From NCBI RefSeq assembly GCF_018598185.1, contig NZ_JAHESC010000056.1:1-42781 (forward strand): a DNA stretch of 42,781 nucleotides, read 5' to 3'. Origin of the DNA: Dawidia soli. GTDB lineage: Bacteria; Bacteroidota; Bacteroidia; Cytophagales; Cyclobacteriaceae. Positions within the stretch are counted from its first letter, which is position 1; each line of letters opens with the position of its first letter. Under the pieces are notes generated by a model. That model saw only the letters and a list, made by a program, of their open reading frames with translations. It ran no database searches and had not been told where the DNA came from. Shown here piece by piece: positions 19,002-28,000 of the stretch. A program made the position numbers and the translations under genes.

Positions 19002-20234
19002 TTAAATCGCCACCAACTGCTCCAACGAAAGCTGAAACGAAGCCTGCGCAATCCCCGTCTTCTCCTTGTTCACCGCATACGTCTTCTCCAACGCCCTCCG
19101 AATAATAGAAGCAATATCCTCAAAGATCGCCGCATCATCCATCTTCACCTCATTCTCCATAAAGTAAGCAAACACCCGCGCCATACCGCAGTTCGCAATA
19201 AAGTCCGGCAGGACAGAGAATTTTTGATCGGCGTATAGCCCGGTAGGGCCAAAGAAAATTTCCGGATCGGCAAACGGCACATTCGCGCCGCAAGAGAAAA
19301 CTTCCAGGCGCGACGCCATCATGCGGTCTACCTGCTCGCGCGTGATCAAACGCGAAGCCGCCGCCGGTATAAAGATCTCGAAAGCAAGATCCCAGATCTT
19401 CGTATTGGCAACATCAAACGGCAACAAATCCGGCGACACCAGCCTGTTACCATTGCGGTTGATCACAAGCTGGCGGATCTCCTCCAGCGTAAAACCATCC
19501 TGGTTGATCAGGCCGCCCTCGTGCGTAAGGATCCCTACCACCTTCACACCCATCTGCGCCAGGTAAAAGCCCGCTGCCGCGCCCACGTTACCCCAACCCT
19601 GTACCACGGCACGCTTCTCACGCACCTGGCCGCCCCACAGCTCATAATAATGTTTGACCGCCTGCGCCACGCCATAGCCCGTGCACATATCGGCAACAGT
19701 ATATTTCTTTTTTAACGAAGGCGTGAACCGTTCGTCTTCGATAACTTTTACCACGCCCTGGCGCAACTGCCCGATGCGGTTCACCTTTTGCGCTTCAGAG
19801 GGTTTATAGTGTCCCGTAAATACACCCTCCTGCGGATGCCAGATGCCCACATCTTCTGTGATCGGAATGACCTCGTGGATCTCGTCCACGTTCAGATCGC
19901 CTCCCGTGCCGTAATAATATTTCAACAGCGGCATCACCGAAGCATACCACCGTTGCAGCACGCCTGCCTTGCGCGGATCGTTGGGATCGAAATTGATCCC
20001 CGACTTCGCACCGCCGATGGGCGGGCCCGACACCGTAAACTTTACCTCCATGGTTTTGGCCAGCGACTCTACCTCGCGTTTGTCAAGGCCTTTGCGCATG
20101 CGTGTACCGCCGCCGGCGGCGCCACCGCGCAGCGAGTTGATCACTACCCAACCTTCTGCTTCGGTCTCACTGTCTTTCCATTCAAAGACAATCTCGGGGC
20201 GCTTATTCTCAAATTTCTGTAAGAGTTCTTTCAT
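19002..20234 (-). CDS. Glu/Leu/Phe/Val-type amino acid dehydrogenase
   Basis: This 410-residue NAD(P)-dependent enzyme oxidatively deaminates an amino acid to its 2-oxo acid and ammonia. The substrate domain includes GAAGGGTRMRKG and PIGGAKSGINFDP with the catalytic lysine, and the Rossmann domain has VVQGWGNVGAAAGFYLA. Two regions differ from classical glutamate dehydrogenase: a segment around EDVGIWHPQEGVFTGHY and the C-terminal FIANCGMARVFAYFM. The exact amino acid substrate is therefore open. It is transcribed towards the repeat element, 123 nt downstream of anmK on the same strand. On the minus strand TTATTTTG at 20296-20289 is a possible weak -7 box. Confidence 0.9.
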   Translation of the reverse strand: MKELLQKFENKRPEIVFEWKDSETEAEGWVVINSLRGGAAGGGTRMRKGLDKREVESLAKTMEVKFTVSGPPIGGAKSGINFDPNDPRKAGVLQRWYASVMPLLKYYYGTGGDLNVDEIHEVIPITEDVGIWHPQEGVFTGHYKPSEAQKVNRIGQLRQGVVKVIEDERFTPSLKKKYTVADMCTGYGVAQAVKHYYELWGGQVREKRAVVQGWGNVGAAAGFYLAQMGVKVVGILTHEGGLINQDGFTLEEIRQLVINRNGNRLVSPDLLPFDVANTKIWDLAFEIFIPAAASRLITREQVDRMMASRLEVFSCGANVPFADPEIFFGPTGLYADQKFSVLPDFIANCGMARVFAYFMENEVKMDDAAIFEDIASIIRRALEKTYAVNKEKTGIAQASFQLSLEQLVAI

Positions 20235-20357
20235 GGGAAAAGGGCTTCAGTTTAGGAGCTGCGAGTTTACGCGTTTGACACCGAGCTTCAAAATAAAGCA
20301 CGCACGGAATGTGCATCTTGAAACACCCATAGATATAGTATATAATCGCCGCCGCGC

Positions 20358-21467
20358 CTATACCGCGCCGACGATCAGTCCCGAGGAGCTATCGCGCGAT
20401 GCCAGCGTAACCGACTTCAGACAGTTGACTTCGTTGCGGCTGCGCAGCACCCCCAGGAAAGCAAAGACCAGTGCTTCTTTAAACTTGACCACCGTTTCAT
20501 CCGGAATGATCAACGACGCGCGATCGCCGCAATGATCCAGCAGGCAGCTCATAAAGAAGTGATTGAAAGCACCGCCCCCCGTGCAGAGCACCGAGGGAAC
20601 GCGGTTGCCCACACTGCTCAGAATGGCATCACCCACTTCGCGCGCGGCCGCAACCGTAAAAGTATGCAGGCGGTCGTGTAGGGGGATCGTGTCTTTGTCG
20701 AGCAGCGGCTGGAATTTTTTCTCAAAGATCTCACGGCCGAGCGAAGGTTTTTTCGCCCGCAGCGGCGCATACGCTTTTGATAAAGACTTTAAAAGGCCTG
20801 CATGCAGCTCGCCCTGTGCCGCCAGGGCACCACCCGCATCATAAGCCTTCCCGGCTTTGCCCGCCAGGTAATTCAGGCCCATGTTTACAAACGCGGCATC
20901 CCACGCCAGGCGCTTGCCCTTTACATCCAGCGATAAATTGGCAATGCCGCCCAGGTTGAGGCATACATCGTATTCATGAAAAAGATGCTTATCTCCTACG
21001 GGCACGAGCGGTGCACCCTGCCCACCGTACAGCACGTCCAGGCTGCGGAAGTCGTAGATCACAGGTTTCTCCGCGGCGGCATACAGGGCCTGTCCGCTGC
21101 CGAGCTGGAACGTAAAGCCCTTGCCGGGTTGGCCGGGCTGGTGAAACACCGTGTGGCCATGCGATGCAATAAAATCTACGTTGAGCTTATGCTTGCCGAG
21201 GAACGTGCGGCAAGCCTGCCCCAGGAAATGACCGTAGGCAACATCGAGGGCCACGAGGTCTTCGCCCAGGCATGCGTGGGCCGTGGCCAGCGTCTTTTGC
21301 CAGGCCGGCGTGTATTTCAGCGTCTCCGCCTGCAAAATGGAAAAGGTCCAGCCGGCGGCGGTTCGTTTAAACGTACAGCAGGCCAGGTCCAGACCGTCGA
21401 GGGATGTGCCCGACATCAGGCCGAGGACTTTATACACATCTTTTGTAGAGTTGTTCTTTGAATCCAT
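20358..21467 (-). CDS. anmK: Anhydro-N-acetylmuramic acid kinase
   Basis: AnmK (369 residues from the chosen start) converts 1,6-anhydro-MurNAc released by peptidoglycan turnover to MurNAc-6-phosphate, using ATP to open the anhydro ring. VLGLMSGTSLDGLDLA near the N terminus is diagnostic. SHGHTVFHQP, LNLGGIANLSL and CTGGGAFNHFFM are the further conserved segments of the ASKHA fold. The frame continues to 21500 with an additional ATG at 21491, but MDSKNNSTKDVYKVLGLMSG at 21467 gives a normal length. The start codon overlaps the -7 box of the divergent coaX promoter by one base. A muramic acid etherase is not in the window. Confidence 0.94.
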   Translation of the reverse strand: MDSKNNSTKDVYKVLGLMSGTSLDGLDLACCTFKRTAAGWTFSILQAETLKYTPAWQKTLATAHACLGEDLVALDVAYGHFLGQACRTFLGKHKLNVDFIASHGHTVFHQPGQPGKGFTFQLGSGQALYAAAEKPVIYDFRSLDVLYGGQGAPLVPVGDKHLFHEYDVCLNLGGIANLSLDVKGKRLAWDAAFVNMGLNYLAGKAGKAYDAGGALAAQGELHAGLLKSLSKAYAPLRAKKPSLGREIFEKKFQPLLDKDTIPLHDRLHTFTVAAAREVGDAILSSVGNRVPSVLCTGGGAFNHFFMSCLLDHCGDRASLIIPDETVVKFKEALVFAFLGVLRSRNEVNCLKSVTLASRDSSSGLIVGAV

Positions 21468-21474
21468 ACTTTTG
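21442..21474 (+). promoter_or_regulatory. coaX promoter overlapping the anmK start
   Basis: TTTG (21442-21445) and TACTTTTG (21467-21474) are 21 nt apart, a good Bacteroidota promoter on the plus strand. The -33 box lies inside anmK and the -7 box touches its start codon. The coaX ATG is 47 nt downstream of the -7 box. Confidence 0.6.
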
Positions 21475-21521
21475 AAGTGGTCAGACGGCATCGCGGCCAA
21501 AACTGTAAATTTTCAAACGGC

Positions 21522-22238
21522 ATGAATATAGTGGTTGATTACGGGAACTCATCAGCCAAGGTGGGGATATTTGAAGGGACGGTCCTGAAAGAGAAACGCA
21601 TATTTCGCGAAGAAGAAGCCTTGCAACAGTTTCTACAAAACTTTCCGGCGGTTCACTTCATCATAAGCTCGGTAAATGCCGATGCCGCCCGCGTGGCGGG
21701 CTGGACAACAGCCCAACAGAAATTTGTGCTGCACCATTCGTTGCCCTTGCCCATCCGCAACCTGTATGCCACACCGCATACGCTCGGGGTGGACCGGCTG
21801 GCAGGTGTTTGCGGTGCGCAGCAGATGTTTCCAGACGCCCCGTGCCTGGTGATTGACGCCGGCACGTGCATCACGTACGATTTTCTGGACCGTACCGGGG
21901 CGTATCACGGCGGCGGAATTTCGCCCGGCCTGAACATGCGGTTCGAAGCCATGCATACGTTTACCGCCCGTTTGCCGTTAGTGCAGGCAACGGGCTCGGT
22001 CGAGTTGATCGGCAACAGCACCGAAACCTGCATGCAAAGCGGCGTGATTTATGGCCTTCTGGAAGAAGTTGACGGCATAATTCGTCGCTACCAGGAGAAA
22101 TTTCAGGGTTTGCAGGTGATTTTGTGCGGGGGCGACGCCCTATTTTTTGAAAACAAACTTAAAGCGTCCATATTTGCGAGCCCTGAACTGGTTCTCAGCG
22201 GATTAAACAGCATTTTGATCTATAATGTCAGTCATTAG
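21522..22238 (+). CDS. coaX: Type III pantothenate kinase
   Basis: CoaX (238 residues) phosphorylates pantothenate in the first step of coenzyme A synthesis. It belongs to the ASKHA fold: the phosphate-binding DYGNSSAKVGIFEG (6-19), GVDRLAGVCGA, and DAGTCITYDFLD with the catalytic aspartate, then GGGISPGLNMR and ILCGGDALFF. The frame stays open upstream to 21477, but the residues before MNIVVDYGNSS do not fit the family. The last 14 nt overlap the start of the next gene, which points to co-transcription. Confidence 0.95.
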   Translation: MNIVVDYGNSSAKVGIFEGTVLKEKRIFREEEALQQFLQNFPAVHFIISSVNADAARVAGWTTAQQKFVLHHSLPLPIRNLYATPHTLGVDRLAGVCGAQQMFPDAPCLVIDAGTCITYDFLDRTGAYHGGGISPGLNMRFEAMHTFTARLPLVQATGSVELIGNSTETCMQSGVIYGLLEEVDGIIRRYQEKFQGLQVILCGGDALFFENKLKASIFASPELVLSGLNSILIYNVSH

Positions 22239-23481
22239 AAAGATTCTTTTTCTGGGTATTGTTGTCGTCGCGTCCGCAGATGTTTGGGGTCAGGCAGCAA
22301 GCTCACCCTTCACCAACTTTGGCATTGGAGATACCTATGGCAGTTCGCTCATCCACAATCAGGGAGCGGGCACCGGCGTAGCCCAACCGCAATTCTGGTA
22401 CATCAACAACCAAAACCCCGCCCTGCTGGTGTTCAACAGCCTCACCTCGTTCGAGGCGGGGATGGTCTACGAGCAACGCAAGATCCGCAACAATGAGTTG
22501 AGCGAAAAGACCACCGGCGGCAACATGAGCTACCTGGTGACCGCCTTTCCCATCAAGACAAACAAATGGACAACCTCCATCGGGCTGATGCCCTATACCA
22601 ACGTCGACTACTCCTTTGGATACGACACGACATTCACACACGACAATGACCGCAAAGCGCGGATCACCGAGTCGGCAAACGGCGGGCTTACCCAGCTCTA
22701 CTGGTCCAACGGCGTGCGCATCAACAAAGAAATGAGTGTGGGCCTGCGGGCGTCTTACATTTTCGGGCCGATCGAAAACCTCACCACCGATGTGTTGGAA
22801 GGCACCTCTACCGTGGTGACGCACGAACAAAAGACAACCGTCTCGGACTTTAATTTCGGCGTGGGCTATTCGTTCAGCCGCGACTCCCTCTGGGGCAAAA
22901 ACTACCGGTTCAGCGCCGGCGTGGTCTATAACCTGGCCACCTCGCTGGGCGGCAAAATGAGAGAGCGCTTTTATGGCGTGTCACTTGCCGGCGATACGTC
23001 CGATATTTATCCGCTGTCAAGCGTTCGTGGCAGCATCAAGATCCCCTCCTCGCTTACGGTAGGCGTGGCATTGAGCCGCGGACTGAAGTGGAGCCTCGCG
23101 ACCGAGTTTACATACCAGGACTGGTCGGATTTCGAGAGCGTTAACGCAGACGATGAAGGCCTCGGCAAGTCGTGGCGTGCAGCATTGGGCGGCGAGATCA
23201 CCCCCGATCCCGTGGCGCTGGGCAGCTACCTGAAGCGCATCACCTACCGCGGTGGGGTCAGCCTGGAACAATATCCCTTCCTGCCCGGTGGCAACGCCTT
23301 AAAAGACTACGGCGTCAGCGTGGGCATGTCGTTGCCGGCCGGCCGGTCAAACCTCAACCTGGCGTGCAAAGTGGGCCGCCGTGGCGATCGTGCAAAAAAT
23401 GACCTGGAAGAAAACTACGTCAAGATCTACTTTGGCATAACTTTTAATGATACCTGGTTTATCAAGCGTAAGTTTGACTAA
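22225..23481 (+). CDS. Outer membrane beta-barrel protein, hypothetical
   Basis: This 418-residue protein has a signal peptide (MSVIRKILFLGIVVVASADVWGQ). The mature part alternates hydrophobic and polar residues with many aromatic strand ends (TSIGLMPYTNVDYSFGYD, RASYIFGPIENL, FNFGVGYSFS), as expected for an outer membrane beta barrel. The segment SSPFTNFGIGDTYGS and the conserved NNQNPA near residue 52 recall FadL/PorV-like transporters, but I cannot assign it to a named family. Its position between coaX and lptC recurs in Bacteroidota as I remember it. The ATG overlaps the coaX end by 14 nt. Confidence 0.8.
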   Translation: MSVIRKILFLGIVVVASADVWGQAASSPFTNFGIGDTYGSSLIHNQGAGTGVAQPQFWYINNQNPALLVFNSLTSFEAGMVYEQRKIRNNELSEKTTGGNMSYLVTAFPIKTNKWTTSIGLMPYTNVDYSFGYDTTFTHDNDRKARITESANGGLTQLYWSNGVRINKEMSVGLRASYIFGPIENLTTDVLEGTSTVVTHEQKTTVSDFNFGVGYSFSRDSLWGKNYRFSAGVVYNLATSLGGKMRERFYGVSLAGDTSDIYPLSSVRGSIKIPSSLTVGVALSRGLKWSLATEFTYQDWSDFESVNADDEGLGKSWRAALGGEITPDPVALGSYLKRITYRGGVSLEQYPFLPGGNALKDYGVSVGMSLPAGRSNLNLACKVGRRGDRAKNDLEENYVKIYFGITFNDTWFIKRKFD

Positions 23482-23509
23482 GCGCCTTTTTCGATAGAAC
23501 GATAACACG

Positions 23510-23537
23510 AAAGGCCGTAGCGTTATGGCCTTTTGAT
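23510..23537 (+). terminator. Weak terminator-like hairpin before lptC
   Basis: The stem aaaggcc (23510-23516) pairs with ggccttt (23527-23533) across a 10-nt loop, followed by ttgatttt. It lies 8 nt before the lptC start, so it may only reduce read-through. Confidence 0.35.
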
Positions 23538-23544
23538 TTTATAG

Positions 23545-24069
23545 ATGATGCGATACCTGTCCATAGTGTTTATAGCAACGTTACTCATCGCCTGCGACCA
23601 GCCGGAGGCGAAAGAGCCTGTGGAATACAAAGGCCCGTTGCGCGAAGTAGAGAACATGGAAATGTTCTACACCGAAAATGACCGCATCAAAGTAAAAATG
23701 CAGGCAGCCGTAGTGTACGAGTTTTTGAACGGCGACCGCGAATTCCCGAAAGGCATCTACCTGGAGTTTTATACCGAAGAAGGCACGCTGGAGTCTACCC
23801 TAAAGGCGAACAATGCCTACTTCTTCAAAGAACAGAATCAATGGCGCGGACGCGGCAAGGTAGAAGTTAAGAACATCGCCAAGAACGAGCAGCTCAACAC
23901 CGAAGAGCTATTCTGGAAACCGGCCGACCAGAAGATCTTTACCGAACAGTTCGTCACCATCAAGCAGCAGGAAGACGTGATCTACGGCACAGGGCTCGAC
24001 GCCAAACAAGATCTTTCAGACTATGTCATCACCAAGCCCTACGGCGAAGTAGGGTTCCAGGAAAACTGA
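23545..24069 (+). CDS. lptC: LPS export protein LptC, lipoprotein form
   Basis: LptC bridges the LptBFG transporter and the periplasmic LptA chain that carries lipopolysaccharide to the outer membrane. This 174-residue version has a lipobox (ATLLIAC, Cys17) instead of the single membrane helix of E. coli LptC, as is usual in Bacteroidota. The beta-jellyroll is visible as repeated strands: MEMFYTENDRIKVKMQAA, TLKANNAYFF, GRGKVEVKN, NTEELFWKP, VTIKQQEDVIYGTGLDA. The start is ATG 23545 or the next ATG at 23548. The following gene is on the opposite strand with 11 nt between the stop codons. Confidence 0.88.
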   Translation: MMRYLSIVFIATLLIACDQPEAKEPVEYKGPLREVENMEMFYTENDRIKVKMQAAVVYEFLNGDREFPKGIYLEFYTEEGTLESTLKANNAYFFKEQNQWRGRGKVEVKNIAKNEQLNTEELFWKPADQKIFTEQFVTIKQQEDVIYGTGLDAKQDLSDYVITKPYGEVGFQEN

Positions 24070-24080
24070 TACCCTCCCTG

Positions 24081-24959
24081 TCAGAGCACGTTATTTAATT
24101 GTTCCTTGATCTTCTCCAGCTCCTCCTTCATCACCACCACGTGCTTTTGAATGTCGGCATCGTTGGCTTTCGAGCCGATGGTATTGATCTCGCGGCCGAT
24201 CTCCTGCGAGATAAAGCCCAGCTTCTTACCGTTGGACTGAGCCTCCTGTAGGATTTGTATAAAATAGTTCAGGTGAGAACGGAGGCGGACTTTCTCTTCG
24301 TTGATGTCCAGCTTCTCGACGTAAAAGATGATCTCCTGCTCCAGCCGGTTGGTGTCATATCCTTCTTCGCCAAAAAAAGCGTCGACATTTCCCTTCAGCT
24401 TCTCACGGATGCGCTGCACGCGCTTGGGGTCGAGCGCCTCCACTTTCTTCAGCTCTTCGCCGATCGTGGTGCAACACTCTTTTAACATCTTGCCCAGCAC
24501 ATCGCCCTCGGCCTTGCGAAATTGATCGCACTTCTGCATGGCATCGTTCAGGAGTGTGCGAATGGTATTCCACTCTTCGTCGTTGCCCTCTTCTTTTAAA
24601 GAGCTTTGAATAACATCGGGCGAGGAGAGGGCCAGTTGAAACAGGTTGTCGTACGGCGCCACCACACGGTCGGCCAGCTTCTTGAGCTCGCCGTAGTACG
24701 CGGCAAACAGCGCTTCGTTATAGGTCTGCTTTAGGGTGGTATCGCCATAGCGTTGATACTCCACGGTAATAGAGACCTTGCCCCGCTCGAGCTTTTCGCT
24801 CACCAGGTTCCTGAGCTCGATCTCCTTTTCGGAGAACAGCTTGGGCAGCCGCAGGTTCAGGTCCAGGAACTTGGAGTTGAGGCTTTTTATTTCCACGTTG
24901 ATCTGCCGTTGGCCGTCATCGAATGCCGACTGGCCAAAGCCTGTCATGGATTTTATCAT
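24081..24959 (-). CDS. yicC: YicC family endoribonuclease
   Basis: This 292-residue protein begins with the family hallmark MIKSMTGFGQSAF and includes VEIKSLNSKFLDLNLRLP. The C-terminal DUF1732 region ends QEIGREINTIGSKANDADIQ...VVMKEELEKIKEQ. YicC proteins are endoribonucleases in E. coli and affect stationary-phase survival. The role in Bacteroidota is not established. The frame extends three codons upstream to a TTG, but the ATG at 24959 fits the family start exactly. A terminator for the preceding minus-strand gene lies just upstream, so yicC probably has its own promoter; minus-strand TAATTTTTG in the terminator T tract is a candidate -7 box. Confidence 0.93.
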   Translation of the reverse strand: MIKSMTGFGQSAFDDGQRQINVEIKSLNSKFLDLNLRLPKLFSEKEIELRNLVSEKLERGKVSITVEYQRYGDTTLKQTYNEALFAAYYGELKKLADRVVAPYDNLFQLALSSPDVIQSSLKEEGNDEEWNTIRTLLNDAMQKCDQFRKAEGDVLGKMLKECCTTIGEELKKVEALDPKRVQRIREKLKGNVDAFFGEEGYDTNRLEQEIIFYVEKLDINEEKVRLRSHLNYFIQILQEAQSNGKKLGFISQEIGREINTIGSKANDADIQKHVVVMKEELEKIKEQLNNVL

Positions 24960-24966
24960 AGGGGTC

Positions 24967-25002
24967 AAAAATTAAAAAGGGCGGCATGATGAGTCATGCC
25001 GC
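24967..25002 (-). terminator. Rho-independent terminator of the propeller/Omp85 gene
   Basis: On the minus strand the 9-bp stem gcggcatga/tcatgccgc with loop ctca is followed by cctttttaattttt. It lies between the large gene ending at 25036 and yicC. Confidence 0.8.
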
Positions 25003-25035
25003 ACCCAAATCTTGTGCAAGATAGAGAAATGTCTG

Positions 25036-28000
25036 TCAGAAGTCGAACCCGAGCGTTACGTAAAATTGCGGGTCGCGTACCTTGTAATTTTCGACTGGCC
25101 AGGCCAGGTCGCACTTCACATAATACCCCAGGAACATGGTGCGCAGCCCCGTGCCGTAGCTATACAGCCACGGGTTCAGGTAATTCTTGATTTCGGCTTC
25201 AAAGGGGCCGCCCTGTACAACAGTATAGCTTACGCTGTTGTTGGACGAGAAGGGCGGCTTGCCCGACCAACTCGTACCCATGTCGTAAAACGCCGTCAGC
25301 TGCATGTGACGCAGGAAGTTCGACGAGATCGGCCCGTTCACCAGCGCCCGGATCAGGGGCACACGCAGCTCGGCATTGAACAACAGCACACTGTTGCCAA
25401 AGAGTGTACCGTAATCAAAACCCCGCAGGCTGGTAGCATACTCGAGGAAGAGCAGATCCGGGTTCGGGTCTGCAACACCGTCGCGGTTCAGGTCGACCGA
25501 CGAGAGCGGGTTGGGCTGGCCTTTGCTGGTGCGGCCGGTATAACGGGAGTCGTTAAAGAGCCAGTTATCCATACCGCCGAGCATGTACAGCTTCGGCGAT
25601 TTGCCAAAGAACGAGCCGCCAAAAGCGCGCAGCGCCAGCACGATTTCCTTGTAGATAGGCTGGTAGTGACGCAGGTCGACCGACACCTGGCTAAAGCTCA
25701 GGGCTTTGTTGCTGAGGCCCTGGTAGTGCTGGAAGCTGACCTTGCCGCGCGAACCCTCGATGAGGTTGAGGCCCGTAGAGACAGAGTTGTCGTACACGAG
25801 CTCTGACCGCACACCACCATAGTAGTTATTGATCGGCTCGGTGACGGGCTCGGCCGAAGGATAGTCGGCAAGGCCAAGGTCGGCGGTACGCGTTACCGCG
25901 CCGAACGGTTTTACCGTTACCCGCAGGCGGTCCGTGATCGGCAGCGATGCGCCGATCTCCAGGCGGTGCATGGTATATTTATAGTCCGTGCTGTTGTTGA
26001 TGTCGTCGTTCGTGACCGTTTCCCAGCGAATAGCCTTTCTGTCAAAGCGGGCGCTGAAGTCGATCTTCGCCGGCAGGTATTGAAACTCGGCATATACATC
26101 GCCGCCGCGCAGGTCGATCGGTGCCAGGATGCCGCCATAGAACCGGTAGTTCTCCAGCATGTCGTTCATCTGCGTTTCGAGCAGCAGGCCCACACCCCGT
26201 AGCTGGTCCACCACCAGCGACGTCACCACGTTGTCTGCGCTGAACTTCGACTCGTACGGGAACGGACCCGTAACGCGTCGCCGGTCGCGCGCTTTCATGT
26301 AGCGGTTCATGAACGACTCCGCCGGCTGCGTTTGTTTGACCGCCTCGTCTTCAAATACATAGTTGTCGGTGTTGACAACCTCGGGTTTCTTCTCCGGGGC
26401 CGGTGCCGGCGTTTCTACCGTGTTGTTGATCGGCTGGCCGTCGAACGTATAATCATCTGTATTGACCTCGCCCGGTTTCAGCTCGGGCGCCGGGCGCTTG
26501 ACCGTGTCGGCCGGCACCTTTACCGTATCGGCAGGCGCGGGCACCTTCACCGTGTCGGCAGGCGGTACCGTCACCGTGTCCGTCGCCACGCTATCTTTCT
26601 CCTTGTTGGCTTCCTTCAGGCGCGCATTGAGCAGGTCTTTGATGCTCATGTTCTTGTTGCTCTCCTGTTTGCGCTTCTCGCGGATCACGCGCGCTTGCTG
26701 AAGCTCCTTGCGGCGAGTGGCCGGCGTAAATACCTGGCGGTTTACATCGAAGCTCCGGTCTACAAAAATGTGCTGCCGTTGTTTCTCCGTCATGGCCACC
26801 ATCGCCATCGTGCCCGTGCTGAGGTTCAGGTCGTAGTCTTTGATGCTGGTGTCGAAGTTGGTCACCTGCGAGTAAATGCCCGTCGCCTGGTTGTATTTAA
26901 ACAGGTTGACGATGCCGCGCTGGTCGCTGAGGTAGTATACATTGCTCTGGTCGGCCGCCAGCGGCAGGATGTCCTTGCTCAACGTATTCGTTACACGCTT
27001 CAATGTAGCCGACGTGCTGTCCAGATCGTAGATAAAAAGATTGTAGTTATTGTTGAGCTTCTCGAATTCCGGCTTGGCATTGGCCCGCAGCGAGTCGGTC
27101 GTACGGTTGGAAGAGAAAATGATCCGGTTCGTGCCCGGAATAAAGCTCGGGTCGAGATCGTCGAAGAGGTCGTTGGTCAGACGGCGTACACGCTCGCGGC
27201 GCGTGCTCAGCAGGAACAGGTCGCTCTTGCCTTCAAAGTCGGCGCTGAGAATGATCAGGCGGCCGTTGTCCGAAAAGTGCAGGCTGCGGATGTTGCTGAA
27301 CTTCTCCAGCGCGCGGGGCTGCTTGGTTTTTGTGCTCAGGTCGTAGAGCCAGAATACATACTCGCCGCGCTTCACACCGATCACCCCCAGCGTGGAGGCA
27401 TCCGACCAGGCGATGATCGGCTGGCGGTAGTCCACACGTTGGTTGATCACCTTGCTGCCGCCGGAAATGATCGTCTTTTCTTTGCCGCTCGCCAGCGACT
27501 GTACTTTTACAATGTACCGGCCCCGGTCGTTCTCCGCATACGCAATGTAGCGGCCGTCGGGGCTGAGCTTCACCGTGGTGAACTCGGTCGTGCGGTTGTG
27601 ACGGCGACTGAACTGCAGCGAGTCGGCGGGCGCGACATACACCTTGGCCGTGGCCGTCTCCATGTCGGTATAATACCGCTGCCACTCCGTCAGCATCTGC
27701 CGGAAGCTGATCCCCAGCGTGATCATGATACTCTTCTCCTCGTTGCGCGTCACACGCGTATAGTTGAGGATGTTGGCCATGCTGCTCTTGCCGTACTTCT
27801 CCGTAATGAAATTCCAGATCGACTGCCCCACCAGCGCGCCCTCCTTGCCGCCGAGCTTCGTGGCGCGCTTCGCCTTGCGCGTGCGCACCAGCGTGCGGAT
27901 ATAGTCGTCCATCTCGGCCGTCCAGCCCTTGGCGACGTACAGCGAGGCTCCGTTCGTAAACCAGTCGGGCAGGTTCATGAGAATGGAACTTTGGAAAATG

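Noticed and set aside
26480-26600. Tandem-like short repeats as a possible CRISPR or minisatellite
   Set aside because: They are in frame inside the coding sequence and encode ADTVKVP linker repeats. There are no spacers of uniform length.
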